Part shown: positions 63,477 to 64,000 of the stretch, piece after piece
Layout of the letters: the number at the start of each line of letters is the position of its first letter
Position numbering within the stretch: the stretch's first letter is position 1
DNA from: Odontocerum albicorne
Lineage: Eukaryota; Arthropoda; Insecta; Trichoptera; Odontoceridae
Direction of reading: 5' to 3'
Length of the DNA: 64,000 nucleotides
Assembly: GCA_949825065.1 (NCBI GenBank)
Contig: OX463838.1
Span: forward strand, 9,277,246 to 9,341,245
The notes under the pieces: model-generated
Seen by the model: only the letters and a program-made list of their open reading frames with translations
What the model was told of the DNA's origin: nothing
Databases searched by the model: none
Program-made: the position numbers and the translations under genes

Positions 63477-64000
63477 GTTAGTTTATTATTATGAATTTTG
63501 ATTTATGTTGATAAAGTGCAATACTTAAAATTCAATATACATTCACATACATAGGTATAATATATATTTATATACACATCCATCTACAGAATGGTCTGAC
63601 AATCTTCCTTGATCACAAGTGATAACAATTAATTTGATATTTTAAAAACTAATTTTTGAATATATTAAGAATTTGTAGTGGTTCATTGTATAATCTAGGG
63701 AGTTTATATTAACCCTTCCCTTACAGTGATAAAAATGAAACGCGTGTTCCGGTATTGGGTAGTGAGTACGCGATCAAAAATTAGCGATTTTAAATCGGAA
63801 AAATAAGAACATTCATAGATAATCCCCTTAATTAATTATAATTGAAGTTAAAAATTATAATAATTGAGATTTATTTCCTGAAAACATTAAAAAACCATCT
63901 GGCACCGTTCACGGAACGGGCGTAGGTCTAGTCTCGTTGCCAACTCAACAGCTACTGCGGCGCGGCAGGGTTGGTGGCTAACTCGGGCGTGGCTTACACT

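Noticed and set aside
63700..64000. GC-rich end of the window as the next exon of the transporter
   Set aside because: No frame gives the expected YSGAACGL-like continuation after GTIIR and no suitable acceptor was seen; it is probably another repeat.

Overview
This is nuclear DNA from an animal, almost certainly an insect. It is AT-rich, packed with decayed transposable elements (mariner, Tigger, hAT, PIF/Harbinger, Helitron, LINEs, tRNA-derived SINEs) and carries a multi-exon gene with very large introns. I cannot name the species or settle the order; the repeat load and intron size suggest a large insect genome such as a hemipteran, but that is inference.

The only host gene I can support is on the + strand and spans nearly the whole window. 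Ten exons at 3250-3344, 38952-39050, 48427-48568, 50430-50527, 56309-56466, 58159-58323, 58547-58774, 60049-60245, 61404-61508 and 63238-63476 splice in perfect phase into 508 codons plus two bases. The product is the insect homologue of SLC38A9, the lysosomal 11-helix amino acid transporter that reports arginine to Ragulator and mTORC1. The start codon is inside the window; the last part (about 50 residues by comparison with the human protein) lies beyond the right edge. Intron 1 is about 35.6 kb.

Everything else is repeat-derived. Intron 1 (3.3-38.9 kb) holds a 52-bp minisatellite, a mariner with both ends, a LINE fragment whose coding sequence has been amplified into a 13-copy 113-bp array, a 97-bp array built from a LINE 3' tail, two short Helitrons, several palindromic retroelement-like repeats, LINE fragments, a TA-flanked TIR element, hAT debris, a second mariner lineage interrupted by an LTR-like insertion, and a PIF/Harbinger-like MITE. 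Introns 2 and 3 (39.1-50.4 kb) hold decayed tandem repeats, a Tigger/pogo element, a hAT-like element, a large foldback, a third mariner copy and an LTR-like insertion inside a LINE. The intron before exon 5 has two minisatellites, a PIF/Harbinger element with a MADF reading frame, and a LINE tail. Later introns hold an intact-ended hAT element, a 68-bp array, SINEs and a mariner-derived foldback.

The most interesting pattern is a set of palindromic elements (about 1.06, 15.8, 21.9, 26.7, 28.5, 37.5, 45.5 and 59.2 kb) whose arms share the order CTGANGA, a short hairpin, GAAAC, then often a second short hairpin. That is the layout of a hammerhead ribozyme core, known from Penelope-like elements and retrozymes. 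One copy has a 14-bp exact target duplication. The second is the LINE-coding-derived satellite at 8.88-10.36 kb. The third is a Helitron inserted precisely between A and T in another repeat, for which a second copy of that repeat supplies the empty site.
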